From assembly GCA_038521825.1 (NCBI GenBank), contig JBCBKL010000001.1:248001-312000 (forward strand): 64,000 nt of DNA, read 5' to 3'. This DNA comes from JBCBKL01 sp038521825 (GTDB lineage: Bacteria; Pseudomonadota; Alphaproteobacteria; Rhodobacterales; Rhodobacteraceae). Shown in pieces: positions 47,564 through 55,794 of this stretch. Position 1 is the first letter of the stretch; the number at the start of each line of letters is the position of its first letter. A model generated the notes under the pieces. The model was given only the letters and a program-made list of their open reading frames with translations, searched no databases and had not been told where the DNA came from. The translations under genes and the position numbers were made by a program.

Positions 47564-48493
47564 TTAGTTTTCGGACAAGACGATCACCTCGACCCGTCGA
47601 TTGACCTGTCTGCCTGATGCAGTCAGGTTGCTCGCGCGTGGCGCGAGATATCCCATACCGCCCACCTCGACGCGGTCGTCCTTGATCCCATAGGCATTGA
47701 TCAACCGGTCTTTGACGACGCTTGCTCGCTGTCGGGAAACGCGGATGTTCGATTCGAGGCTGCCGGTGCTGTCGGTATGGCCCACAAGAGCGATCCTGAG
47801 ACCCGGGCGCGCCTTCAAAAGTTCAGCCAGCTTGGCCATCTGCCCGTTTGCCGCCGCTCCGAGCGCCGTTGACCCGGTTTCAAAGACAATGCCATCAAGG
47901 ATGACCGAACCTTCGTCCAAGAGACGATCTGCCAGGTCTTGCTGAATTGTTGGCTCTGCGGGTTCTAAGAGCAGGTTGTTGGTCGGCTGATCAAGCATTC
48001 CGGCGGTGATCACCTGAATAAACGCCGCCGACTCGGTGGCTGAGGCCAGCAGGGTCACCGCCTCGGTCGGGTTGCCGGGATCGCCGCGGATGGCTGTCAA
48101 AAAGCGATAGTTTCGAATGTTCACGTACAAGGACGGTGCGGGCAGAGTTTCAATCGCAAACCGGAAGTCAAAGCCGCCGCAATCCCGCTCGCTGCATTCA
48201 AAGGCGATGTCATAGCCCGCATCGCTCAACTGGGTCCGCAGGGGCCTGAGCAGCTGTGCCGGTGTCAGATCAGAGGCGGCAAGGCGCCATGTCGTCCGCT
48301 GCACTGGCCCTTCGATCGCCGTGCTTGGCATGGCGCCATCCGAAAACGGGCCCATCGGTATCTGATAGACGGCGTATTCACTGGCTCGGGATGCAGTCTG
48401 TCGCGCGTTGGCAGGCAAATCGATGGGCGCTGCCCCGCCGCTTGCGGCAAGGAAAGCGACCACAGCAGCAATGCCAACGCGAGACCCGGTCAC
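47564..48493 (-). CDS. OmpA family outer-membrane/periplasmic protein
   Basis: The 309-residue protein has a short signal peptide (VGIAAVVAFLAASGGAA), a unique N-terminal domain of about 190 residues with LRTQLSDAGYDIAFECSERD, and a C-terminal OmpA domain (IALVGHTDSTGSLESNIRVS, RVEVGGMGYLAPRASN). It probably anchors to peptidoglycan. It is the last gene of the cinA-like/GNAT/peroxidase-like/OmpA operon; its start overlaps the upstream stop by 4 bp. The N-terminal domain is not recognised. Confidence 0.9.
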   Translation of the reverse strand: MTGSRVGIAAVVAFLAASGGAAPIDLPANARQTASRASEYAVYQIPMGPFSDGAMPSTAIEGPVQRTTWRLAASDLTPAQLLRPLRTQLSDAGYDIAFECSERDCGGFDFRFAIETLPAPSLYVNIRNYRFLTAIRGDPGNPTEAVTLLASATESAAFIQVITAGMLDQPTNNLLLEPAEPTIQQDLADRLLDEGSVILDGIVFETGSTALGAAANGQMAKLAELLKARPGLRIALVGHTDSTGSLESNIRVSRQRASVVKDRLINAYGIKDDRVEVGGMGYLAPRASNLTASGRQVNRRVEVIVLSEN

Positions 48494-49056
48494 CGCGCCA
48501 GCGCGTGGTATTCGGCATTTGGGCGCATCTTGCTCGCGCTGGCGACCCGGTTCGACATGTTGAAAAAGGCAGTGACGCTGATGATGTCCCAGATATCGCG
48601 GTCGGAAAACCCACTGTCACGCATGGCCTGGCGGTCAGCTTCGTCAATCCTATGGCTTGAGACGGTGACCATTTCCGCAAAGCCGAGCATCGCCGTCTCG
48701 CGCGGGTTCAGATCGGCGCTGCGCCAGTTCATCACCATCTGTTCGCCAAGTTCGGGTTTACCGGATAGCTGTCGAACCGCCGCTCCATGCGCTGTCAGGC
48801 AATAATAGCATTTGTTGATCGAGCTCACGACGACAGCAATCATCTCGCGCTCAAGCTTTGTCACGCCGCTATCGGCCAGCATCAGGTCATTGTAGAGGGC
48901 CGTGAACGCATTCAGTTTGTCGATGTCAAAGGCATAGGCCTGCAGCACGTTCGGGATGAGGCCAAGTTTGTCCCGACAAACGTCAAAATATTTTTGCGTC
49001 GACTCCGGCAGCGGGTCCACCATGGGCAGGTCAAGCGCGGTTGGCTGTTGCGTCAT
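48490..49056 (-). CDS. AhpD-like (carboxymuconolactone decarboxylase family) peroxidase-related protein
   Basis: The 188-residue protein contains EREMIAVVVSSINKCYYCLT and AHGAAVRQLSG, giving the CxxC...H alkylhydroperoxidase active-site motif of AhpD/CMD proteins. It continues with RETAMLGFAEMVTVSSHRID and FSDRDIWDIISVTAFFNMSN. It belongs to the 'peroxidase-related enzyme' subgroup. AhpD-type members reduce peroxides with the two cysteines, but the physiological electron donor here is unknown. It overlaps neighbours by 4 bp on both sides. Confidence 0.9.
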   Translation of the reverse strand: MTQQPTALDLPMVDPLPESTQKYFDVCRDKLGLIPNVLQAYAFDIDKLNAFTALYNDLMLADSGVTKLEREMIAVVVSSINKCYYCLTAHGAAVRQLSGKPELGEQMVMNWRSADLNPRETAMLGFAEMVTVSSHRIDEADRQAMRDSGFSDRDIWDIISVTAFFNMSNRVASASKMRPNAEYHALAR

Positions 49057-49778
49057 CTGCTCTCCTCCGATTGCCTGTAATGGTAGCCTGCGACCTCGCC
49101 AAAACCCAAGCCCTGATAGAGGTTAAGCGCAGCCCCATTTGACCGCGTACATAGAACAGAGATGGTTTTTGCCCCATGTGCTGCGCTCCAGAACGCCGCC
49201 TTGCGCATGATCCACCCCGCGACGCCTTGCCTGCGCTGATGGGGAAGAACCTCAACCGCATGAACCATGCAGACCGTCCCGTGCATAGCGGCGAATCCGA
49301 CGCCCGCCGGTTTTTCGTTCCATCGTGCCAGAATGGCGGTCTTGGTCGTAGCTCGCTGCATAACTGCCAGACGACTGGGGCCGATACCGCCCTGCGCCCA
49401 GATCTCTTTCATCAGGGCAAGCGGCTCCCAGATCGAGAACGCCGTCACAGGGGGAATCGCCACATCGGTCAAGGACTTGATAGGTGCAGTCAAGACGACG
49501 GTCGGATCGACTATTGCATATCCACGACCTGCGAGAAGGGCGTCCAGGCGACCCTGATCCGCCCGCAATCGGAATAGCAGCGGTTGGTCCAAGCGCTGCA
49601 TCTCACCTTCGGCCTCGTCAATAGCATCGAGGGTCGCCGCATCGTCCAGTGTCGCTGCCGATACCCGTTTTCCGCCGCCTTGGCCGTCTCTCAAAACCGC
49701 CTGTCCGACCCGCCAATGGCGTGCGGGCGGCCACGTCCCGTCGATCGCGTCGAAAAGCAGGGTGGTATCGACGGTCAT
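49053..49778 (-). CDS. GNAT family N-acetyltransferase
   Basis: The 241-residue protein has a C-terminal GNAT domain (about residues 135-235) with VHAVEVLPHQRRQGVAGWIM as the acetyl-CoA binding motif A, followed by VLCTRSNGAALNLYQGLGFG. The N-terminal half is family-specific and lacks recognisable motifs. Substrate unknown. ATGA overlaps join it to the CinA-like gene upstream and the AhpD-like gene downstream. Confidence 0.9.
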   Translation of the reverse strand: MTVDTTLLFDAIDGTWPPARHWRVGQAVLRDGQGGGKRVSAATLDDAATLDAIDEAEGEMQRLDQPLLFRLRADQGRLDALLAGRGYAIVDPTVVLTAPIKSLTDVAIPPVTAFSIWEPLALMKEIWAQGGIGPSRLAVMQRATTKTAILARWNEKPAGVGFAAMHGTVCMVHAVEVLPHQRRQGVAGWIMRKAAFWSAAHGAKTISVLCTRSNGAALNLYQGLGFGEVAGYHYRQSEESR

Positions 49779-50497
49779 TCGCCCAATTGGGAGCTCAGCA
49801 CGCCGGCCGCTTCGTCGACCCGCTGCGATTCCGTTCCCCGAATGACGACATTGGCGCCGTAAACGCCGTCTTTGATAAATGGGTATGATCCAAAACTCAG
49901 GTTCGGGAACCTCTCGGCCAAATCGCCAAGCGGACCAGCGATCTCGCCTTCCGGACGCTCGATGCGGATGGTTCGCGACACCAATGGATCACCGCCGGTA
50001 AGGGTCGGGATGACGCTGGCAAGCATGGCCTGAAAGATGGATGGCACCCCGGCCATGACGTGTACGTTCCCCAAGATGAAACCAGGTGCTGCCGAAATCG
50101 GATTTTCGATCAACGCTGCACCGTCGGGAATACGGGCCATGCGCAGACGCGCCTCGTTCAGCTCCGTGCCCGACCGGGTATAATGCTGGGCGAGTATGGC
50201 CCGTGCATCCTCGCGGATATCGATCTTCGCCCCGAATGCCGCGGCGATGGCATCGGCGGTGATGTCGTCATGCGTGGGGCCGATACCACCTGACGTGAAG
50301 ACGTTGGCATAGGTTTCCGACAGCGCCCGCACCGCATCTACGATAGCATCCGGATCGTCGCTCACGATCCGGACTTCCTTGAGGTCGATGCCAAGTTCCG
50401 TAAGCTTTCCAGCAAGATAGTGCATGTTCGCGTCGCGGGTGCGGCCGGACAGGATTTCGTCGCCGATCACGAGCATCGCAGCGGTCGGGTTGGTCAT
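49775..50497 (-). CDS. Molybdopterin-binding/CinA N-terminal domain protein
   Basis: The 240-residue protein has the MoaB/CinA-type core: AMLVIGDEILSGRTRDANMH (GDEIL-x-G) and FTSGGIGPTHDDITADAIAA (GGIGPTxDD). Full CinA proteins also carry a C-terminal deamidase domain, absent here, so the protein resembles the short CinA-like competence/damage-related type. It may act on a nucleotide-derived or pterin cofactor. It heads a four-gene operon and is divergent from sfsA, 47 bp away. Confidence 0.9.
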   Translation of the reverse strand: MTNPTAAMLVIGDEILSGRTRDANMHYLAGKLTELGIDLKEVRIVSDDPDAIVDAVRALSETYANVFTSGGIGPTHDDITADAIAAAFGAKIDIREDARAILAQHYTRSGTELNEARLRMARIPDGAALIENPISAAPGFILGNVHVMAGVPSIFQAMLASVIPTLTGGDPLVSRTIRIERPEGEIAGPLGDLAERFPNLSFGSYPFIKDGVYGANVVIRGTESQRVDEAAGVLSSQLGE

Positions 50498-50544
50498 ATC
50501 CAGTCTCCTTGAGCACGCTTCCGCTTCGGTATAGGGCTGCGATC

Positions 50545-51249
50545 ATGCGCTTTCAAACCCAACTTGTGCCTGCCCGATTGATCAAGAGGTACAAACGATT
50601 TCTAGCGGATTGCCGACTTGAGACCGGCGAAGAGGTCACGGCTCACTGTGCCAACCCGGGCTCCATGTTCGGATTGGCCGAGCCCGGGCAGAAGATCTGG
50701 CTGGAGCCGAACGACGACCCGAAGAAAAAGCTAAAATTCGGTTGGCGGTTGGTCGACCATGAAAACGGTCACTTCACAGGTGTCGATACCAGCCTACCCA
50801 ACAAGGTGGTCAAATCCGCGTTGGAAAACCGTGAAATCATGGGGTTCGATTACTACGACGCGGTCCGCGCCGAGGTACGTTATGGCGAGAACAGCCGGAT
50901 CGATTTTCTGCTCAGCGGGGGTGGGTGCCCGGATGCTTATGTCGAGGTAAAGTCTGTCACGCTTTCGCGCATCGATGGTCTTGCCGAGTTTCCTGACAGT
51001 GTAACGGCTCGGGGCACCAAACATCTGACGGAGCTCAGTAAAATTGCAGCGAACGGACAAAGGGCCGTCATGCTGTATCTCGTTCAGCGGACGGATTGCG
51101 ACCGGTTCGGTATTGCCGAAGACATAGACCCGGACTACGCCGCAGCCTATCGGGCCGCGCAGCAGGCCGGCGTCGAAGTCGTTGCGCTTGCCGCTGATAC
51201 TTCTCCAGCGGCGATCACGATTTCCAGAAACCTGCCGACCGCGACTTGA
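50545..51249 (+). CDS. sfsA: SfsA family DNA/RNA nuclease
   Basis: The 234-residue protein shows MRFQTQLVPARLIKRYKRFL, HCANPGSMFGLAEPG, YGENSRIDFLLSG, AYVEVKSVTLSRIDGLAEFPD and TARGTKHLTEL. The E-V-K element in VEVKSVT is a nuclease-like active-site motif. Its cellular role is poorly defined in bacteria. ATG 50545 begins right at the conserved start. Confidence 0.95.
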   Translation: MRFQTQLVPARLIKRYKRFLADCRLETGEEVTAHCANPGSMFGLAEPGQKIWLEPNDDPKKKLKFGWRLVDHENGHFTGVDTSLPNKVVKSALENREIMGFDYYDAVRAEVRYGENSRIDFLLSGGGCPDAYVEVKSVTLSRIDGLAEFPDSVTARGTKHLTELSKIAANGQRAVMLYLVQRTDCDRFGIAEDIDPDYAAAYRAAQQAGVEVVALAADTSPAAITISRNLPTAT

Positions 51250-51314
51250 CGACCACTGGCGCTTTGGGCCGTCGTCACCTACATATAAGCGCGATTTTGC
51301 CATCGGAGTGAGCA

Positions 51315-52133
51315 TTGAATCAGGAACCCCGCGGCCGTCTCACCAAAGACGGCATTCGCATCTACGACACCACGGATTTCGCCGGCATGCACAATGCGGG
51401 CGCCCTGGCCGCGCGCATCCTCGACGCGATGTGCGATCACGTGTTTCCTGGCCAGACCACGGGCAAAATCGATGAACTGATCACCCAGATGGTCGATGAG
51501 GCGGGCGCAAAGTCCGCCACGATCGGGTACAAGGGTTATCAGCACGCGAGCTGCATCAGCGTAAACCATGTAGTTTGTCACGGGATACCTGGCGACAAGG
51601 TTCTGAAGGATGGCGACATCCTGAACATCGACGTCACTGTGATCGTCGATGGTTGGTTTGGTGATACGTCGCGCATGTATGTCGCCGGCAAGTTGCCGCG
51701 AAAGGCGGAGCGCCTGATTCAGGTGACCCATGATGCGCTGATGCTGGGGATCGAGGTCGTCAAGCCGGGCAACACGTTCGGCGATATTGGCCACGCGATC
51801 CAATCCTATGTCGAAGCGCATCGGATGTCGGTCGTTCGCGACTTTTGCGGGCACGGTCTGGGCCGCGTTTTTCATGCGCCCCCCAACGTTCTGCACTATG
51901 GTCGCCCGGGCACGGGTGCGCGCCTCGAAGAGGGCATGTTCTTTACGATCGAGCCGATGGTTAACCTGGGTCGGCCAGAGACCAAAACGCTTGCCGATGA
52001 CTGGACAGCGGTCACGCGTGACAAATCGCTTTCCGCGCAGTTCGAACATTCCGTTGGAGTGACAGCGGACGGGGTCGATATCTTTACCCTGTCCGAGCAA
52101 GGCAAGTTCCATCCGACATATTCCGCCGCCTAG
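51315..52133 (+). CDS. map: Methionine aminopeptidase, type I
   Basis: The 272-residue metalloprotease removes the initiator Met. It has the His of VNHVVCHGIP, the metal-binding Asp residues in DILNIDVTVIVDGWFGDTSR, HGLGRVFHAPPNVLHYG, and FTIEPMVNLG with metal Glu; the last Glu is in SAQFEHSVGVT. A TTG start at 51315 is well supported: CGGAG lies 8 bp ahead and no upstream in-frame ATG exists. Its TAG stop shares CTAG with the convergent yceI stop. Confidence 0.95.
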   Translation: MNQEPRGRLTKDGIRIYDTTDFAGMHNAGALAARILDAMCDHVFPGQTTGKIDELITQMVDEAGAKSATIGYKGYQHASCISVNHVVCHGIPGDKVLKDGDILNIDVTVIVDGWFGDTSRMYVAGKLPRKAERLIQVTHDALMLGIEVVKPGNTFGDIGHAIQSYVEAHRMSVVRDFCGHGLGRVFHAPPNVLHYGRPGTGARLEEGMFFTIEPMVNLGRPETKTLADDWTAVTRDKSLSAQFEHSVGVTADGVDIFTLSEQGKFHPTYSAA

Positions 52134-52693
52134 CGCGCCGCTTTAGCGACGATCCTGAAACGCACGGTGACTCGTGCGGTGGCCAAGTCTGCAGGCGTTC
52201 TGGCACCGATCCCGTACTCCATCCTTGCCACCTGTGCGGTTCCCTCGGCCAGGGCGGTGTCACCACGGACCGACAGGGCGAAGTCCAGCGTCAGCGGCTT
52301 TGCGATGCCTAGCAGTTCCAGCGCACCTTCTGTCCGGTAGCCCGGACCAGTCTTCTTGAAACCTGACGCTCCAAACCTGGCCGCGGGGTGATTGCTGACG
52401 TCAAACCAACCGGTCCCCAACATTTGCTGATCGAATGATGCGCTACCACTGGTCAGCGACGTCATGTCCAGCACGACGTCAAGCCTGGCTGCCGCGGGAT
52501 CAGCCGGGTCGAAAATGATTTCGGCGTGCCATTCGCGGACATCGCCACGGGTGGGCTGACGCTCATCCCCGTTGGGAACCTCGACCTCAGCTTCGAACCA
52601 AAGCCGACTTTGCGGCAGAACCTTCCATTCAGTCGCAGCAGCGCTGTCGCAGAAGAGTGTGGCAAAAAGCACGGCAAGTCTGGCGAAACACAT
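52130..52693 (-). CDS. YceI family periplasmic lipid-binding-like protein
   Basis: The 187-residue protein has a signal peptide (MCFARLAVLFATLFCDSAAA) and a YceI lipocalin-like barrel: EWKVLPQSRLWFEAEV, VLDMTSLTSGSASFDQQMLG, GTGWFDVSNHPAARFGASGF, LTLDFALSVRGDTALAEGTA. YceI relatives bind isoprenoid quinones or fatty amides and respond to base or osmotic stress. It is divergent from prpE, 65 bp away. Confidence 0.9.
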   Translation of the reverse strand: MCFARLAVLFATLFCDSAAATEWKVLPQSRLWFEAEVEVPNGDERQPTRGDVREWHAEIIFDPADPAAARLDVVLDMTSLTSGSASFDQQMLGTGWFDVSNHPAARFGASGFKKTGPGYRTEGALELLGIAKPLTLDFALSVRGDTALAEGTAQVARMEYGIGARTPADLATARVTVRFRIVAKAAR

Positions 52694-52758
52694 TCAAAAA
52701 CCCCTCTTGCCCGTCCCGCGGCCCGCTCGTATCCAAAGACACCGGAGGAGGGCCGCGT

Positions 52759-54648
52759 ATGTCATATCAAGAAGTCTATAACGCATGGAAAAACAACCCT
52801 GAGGCGTGGTGGTTGAATGCCGCCGAGGCCATCGATTGGGAGAGCAAGCCCACCAGAGCTCTTTTTGACGACAACGCGCCCCTTTACGAATGGTTTTCCG
52901 ACGGGTTGGTCAACACCTGCTGGAATGCGGTGGACCGGCATGTCCCCATGCGCGGTGAGCAGGCCGCGATCATATATGACAGTCCGATTACTGGAACCAA
53001 AAAGACAACAACATACCGCGAGTTGCGCGATCAGGTGGCCCAGATCGCCGGTGCGCTGCGCGCCAAAGGCATAGAAAAAGGCGACCGCGTGATCATCTAC
53101 ATGCCGATGGTGCCCGAAGCATTGGTGGCGATGCTGGCTTGCGCACGGCTTGGCGCGATCCACTCTGTCGTGTTCGGTGGCTTTGCAGCGAACGAGCTTG
53201 CAGTGCGTATCGACGATAGCCAACCTAAGGCAATCATAGCTGCCTCATGCGGGTTGGAACCCGGACGCGTCGTTCACTACAAACCGCTGCTGGACGGCGC
53301 GATTGATCTTGCCGATCACAAGCCCGAATTCTGCGTGATCCTCCAGCGCGAACAAGAGCCCGCTGAACTGGAAGAGGGCCGCGACGTCGATTGGTATGCC
53401 TTTCAGGAGGGTGTCGAACTGGCAGAGTGTGTGCCAGTCGAAGGCAATCACCCGGCCTATATCCTCTACACATCAGGCACGACCGGCTCACCCAAGGGTG
53501 TGGTGCGCCCGACCGCCGGGCATCTGGTTGCGCTGAACTGGACAATGAAGAACATCTATAACGTCGAACCAGGCGAAGTGTTTTGGGCCGCATCCGATGT
53601 CGGTTGGGTGGTTGGTCATTCCTATATCTGCTACGCCCCCCTGATCCACGGCAACACGACCGTGGTTTTCGAAGGCAAACCGGTCGGAACCCCCGATGCT
53701 GGCACATTCTGGCGGGTGATCTCCGAACACAAGGTGCGCAGTTTCTTCACGGCCCCCACTGCGATCCGCGCTGTCAAGCGCGAGGATCCGAATGGTGACT
53801 TTGTTGGCAAGTATGATCTGTCGCATCTGCGCGCCCTCTATCTTGCCGGGGAACGTGCGGATCCCGACACGATCGAATGGGCGCAAAAGATCCTCAACAT
53901 CCCTGTCTACGATCACTGGTGGCAGACCGAAACGGGATACACGATCGCGGGCAATCCGGCTGGTCTTGAGGCTTTGCCGGTCAAGATCGGCTCGCCGACC
54001 GTGGCGATGCCAGGCTATGACGTTCAAATCCTCAGCGATGAAGGTCATCCGCTGGAGCCGAACACTCTGGGCGCCATTGCAATCAAGCTGCCGCTTCCCC
54101 CCGGCACCCTTCCAACGCTCTGGAACGCCGAGGATCGGTATAAGAAATCCTATCTCGATACCTTCCCTGGATACTATGAAACCGGCGACGCGGGAATGAT
54201 CGACGAGGACGGATACCTCTACATCATGGCCCGAACGGACGACGTGATTAACGTCGCCGGGCACCGCCTGTCGACTGGTGCGATGGAGGAAGTGCTGGCC
54301 GCGCATCCGGATGTCGCCGAATGCGCGGTCATCGGCGTCACGGATCAGCTCAAGGGGCAAATGCCGGTCGGGTTCGTCTGTCTAACGACTGGGGTGAACC
54401 GGCCCCACAACGATATCACCGCGGAATGCGTGCGCCTCGTTCGTGAGAAAATCGGCCCCGTTGCTGCGTTCAAACTGGCGGTCGTCGTTGACAGGCTGCC
54501 GAAAACGCGATCAGGCAAGATCCTGCGTGGCACGATGGTCAAGATTGCCGACAGTCAGGACTTCAAGATGCCGGCCACGATTGACGACCCGATAATTCTT
54601 GATGAGATCAAAACCGCGCTCCAAAGCATCGGCTACGCGGTGCCCTAG
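52759..54648 (+). CDS. prpE: Propionyl-CoA synthetase
   Basis: The 629-residue acyl-AMP-forming synthetase starts MSYQEVYNAWKNNPEAWWLN. It has YILYTSGTTGSPKGVVRPTA (P-loop), DHWWQTETGYTIAGNPAG, YETGDAGMIDEDGYLYIMAR and PKTRSGKILRGTM with the catalytic Lys. The N-terminal WWLNAAEAIDW and 629-residue size match PrpE more than acetyl-CoA synthetase (about 650, WWQTETGG). It activates propionate to propionyl-CoA. GGAGGAGGG lies 8 bp before ATG 52759. Confidence 0.9.
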   Translation: MSYQEVYNAWKNNPEAWWLNAAEAIDWESKPTRALFDDNAPLYEWFSDGLVNTCWNAVDRHVPMRGEQAAIIYDSPITGTKKTTTYRELRDQVAQIAGALRAKGIEKGDRVIIYMPMVPEALVAMLACARLGAIHSVVFGGFAANELAVRIDDSQPKAIIAASCGLEPGRVVHYKPLLDGAIDLADHKPEFCVILQREQEPAELEEGRDVDWYAFQEGVELAECVPVEGNHPAYILYTSGTTGSPKGVVRPTAGHLVALNWTMKNIYNVEPGEVFWAASDVGWVVGHSYICYAPLIHGNTTVVFEGKPVGTPDAGTFWRVISEHKVRSFFTAPTAIRAVKREDPNGDFVGKYDLSHLRALYLAGERADPDTIEWAQKILNIPVYDHWWQTETGYTIAGNPAGLEALPVKIGSPTVAMPGYDVQILSDEGHPLEPNTLGAIAIKLPLPPGTLPTLWNAEDRYKKSYLDTFPGYYETGDAGMIDEDGYLYIMARTDDVINVAGHRLSTGAMEEVLAAHPDVAECAVIGVTDQLKGQMPVGFVCLTTGVNRPHNDITAECVRLVREKIGPVAAFKLAVVVDRLPKTRSGKILRGTMVKIADSQDFKMPATIDDPIILDEIKTALQSIGYAVP

Positions 54649-54651
54649 ACG

Positions 54652-55794
54652 TCAGGCGAGGTGGTCGACGATGGTTAGATGTTGGGCGAGCGACTGGATC
54701 TCGTCCATCCAATTCGCGACCATCTGCGGATCGGACGGGGCGGCCGAAACGCCAGGCTGGATGGCCCCGCTGCGGGCGGCCTGAACGGCAAGTGACACCG
54801 GTATCGACACCAGCCGCGCCATCGCTGACCCACGCGCGTCCCCCCAGGCGTCAAGGGCATAGGTGCGGTCGAACACTGGCTTTCCAGCCTTTTCCGCGCA
54901 CAGGCGGACGCACAGAATGACGCGATCGGGTTCGCCCGGTTCGTAGGCGTTGTCGCGCCACAGCCGTTCTGACATCTCGGCAAGGCGTGCGTCGCCTTCT
55001 GGCCCTTCCAGCGCTTCGATTTCGCTGAAGATGTCGGCCCAGGCGTCAGCCCAGCCATTGAGCCGAAGCGTGCCTCTGACGAACTCTTTCACTTTCCAGT
55101 CCTGCCCGAACTCGTATTGTTCGATGAAGGGCAGGCTGTCTCGGTTTGGGTAAACCTCGAACGTCTCTGGAGCCGGCAATGGGGCATCGTACCGGCTGAT
55201 CGCATCCCATGGCCGCGCAACGTCAAGCGGCGTGTAATTTCGGATCGACCGGGAGGGTGATCGCAGCGCCTTCAGGACGCCGAGTGGGGACCAGCTGAAC
55301 TTGTACCGGAACGCGTTTGCGACCTTTGGCACACCGCCGCAATAGGACGTGAACGCGATGTCGTTGTCAGGGTCGAATGCCGCTGAGTGTTTGTATCGAT
55401 GGACAAGATGATGCGCCATCAGGTGATCGATGCCGGGGTCAAGTCCCACCTCGTTGATCAGTGCGACCCCTGCTGCTTTGGCCGCGTCATCGAGCGCCCG
55501 CATCTCTGGCGAGATGTAGCTCGACGATACGAAATGGGCCTTTGCGCCGATGGCAGCCTCAGCGATTGGCACGTGCCAATCACCCGGCAGCATGGATACC
55601 ACGATATCGCCTTCGGCCAGCGAAGCCCGCAAGCTTTCAAGGTCGAACTGGCGAATGCGCGTGGTATAGCTGCCAACGACCTGCTGGGCCTTTTCGACTG
55701 TGCGGTTCCAGACGCAAACGGGGTATCCAAGGCCGATCAGCCTTTTCAGTCCGGGAACGGCGGACAGCCCGGTGCCACACCACTGGATCGTCAT
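54652..55794 (-). CDS. Saccharopine dehydrogenase (LYS9-like, glutamate/aminoadipate semialdehyde-forming)
   Basis: The 380-residue protein starts MTIQWCGTGLSAVPGLKRLI (Rossmann-like), then SMLPGDWHVPIAEAAIGAKA, HFVSSSYISPEMRALDDAAK, INEVGLDPGIDHLMAHHLV and SYCGGVPKVANAFRYKFSW, the saccharopine reductase signature. It should oxidise saccharopine to glutamate and aminoadipate semialdehyde. It overlaps the LYS1-like gene by 4 bp, so the pair is a two-gene lysine-catabolic (or reversible) saccharopine module. In eukaryotes the same activities are fused in AASS/LKR-SDH. Confidence 0.88.
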   Translation of the reverse strand: MTIQWCGTGLSAVPGLKRLIGLGYPVCVWNRTVEKAQQVVGSYTTRIRQFDLESLRASLAEGDIVVSMLPGDWHVPIAEAAIGAKAHFVSSSYISPEMRALDDAAKAAGVALINEVGLDPGIDHLMAHHLVHRYKHSAAFDPDNDIAFTSYCGGVPKVANAFRYKFSWSPLGVLKALRSPSRSIRNYTPLDVARPWDAISRYDAPLPAPETFEVYPNRDSLPFIEQYEFGQDWKVKEFVRGTLRLNGWADAWADIFSEIEALEGPEGDARLAEMSERLWRDNAYEPGEPDRVILCVRLCAEKAGKPVFDRTYALDAWGDARGSAMARLVSIPVSLAVQAARSGAIQPGVSAAPSDPQMVANWMDEIQSLAQHLTIVDHLA

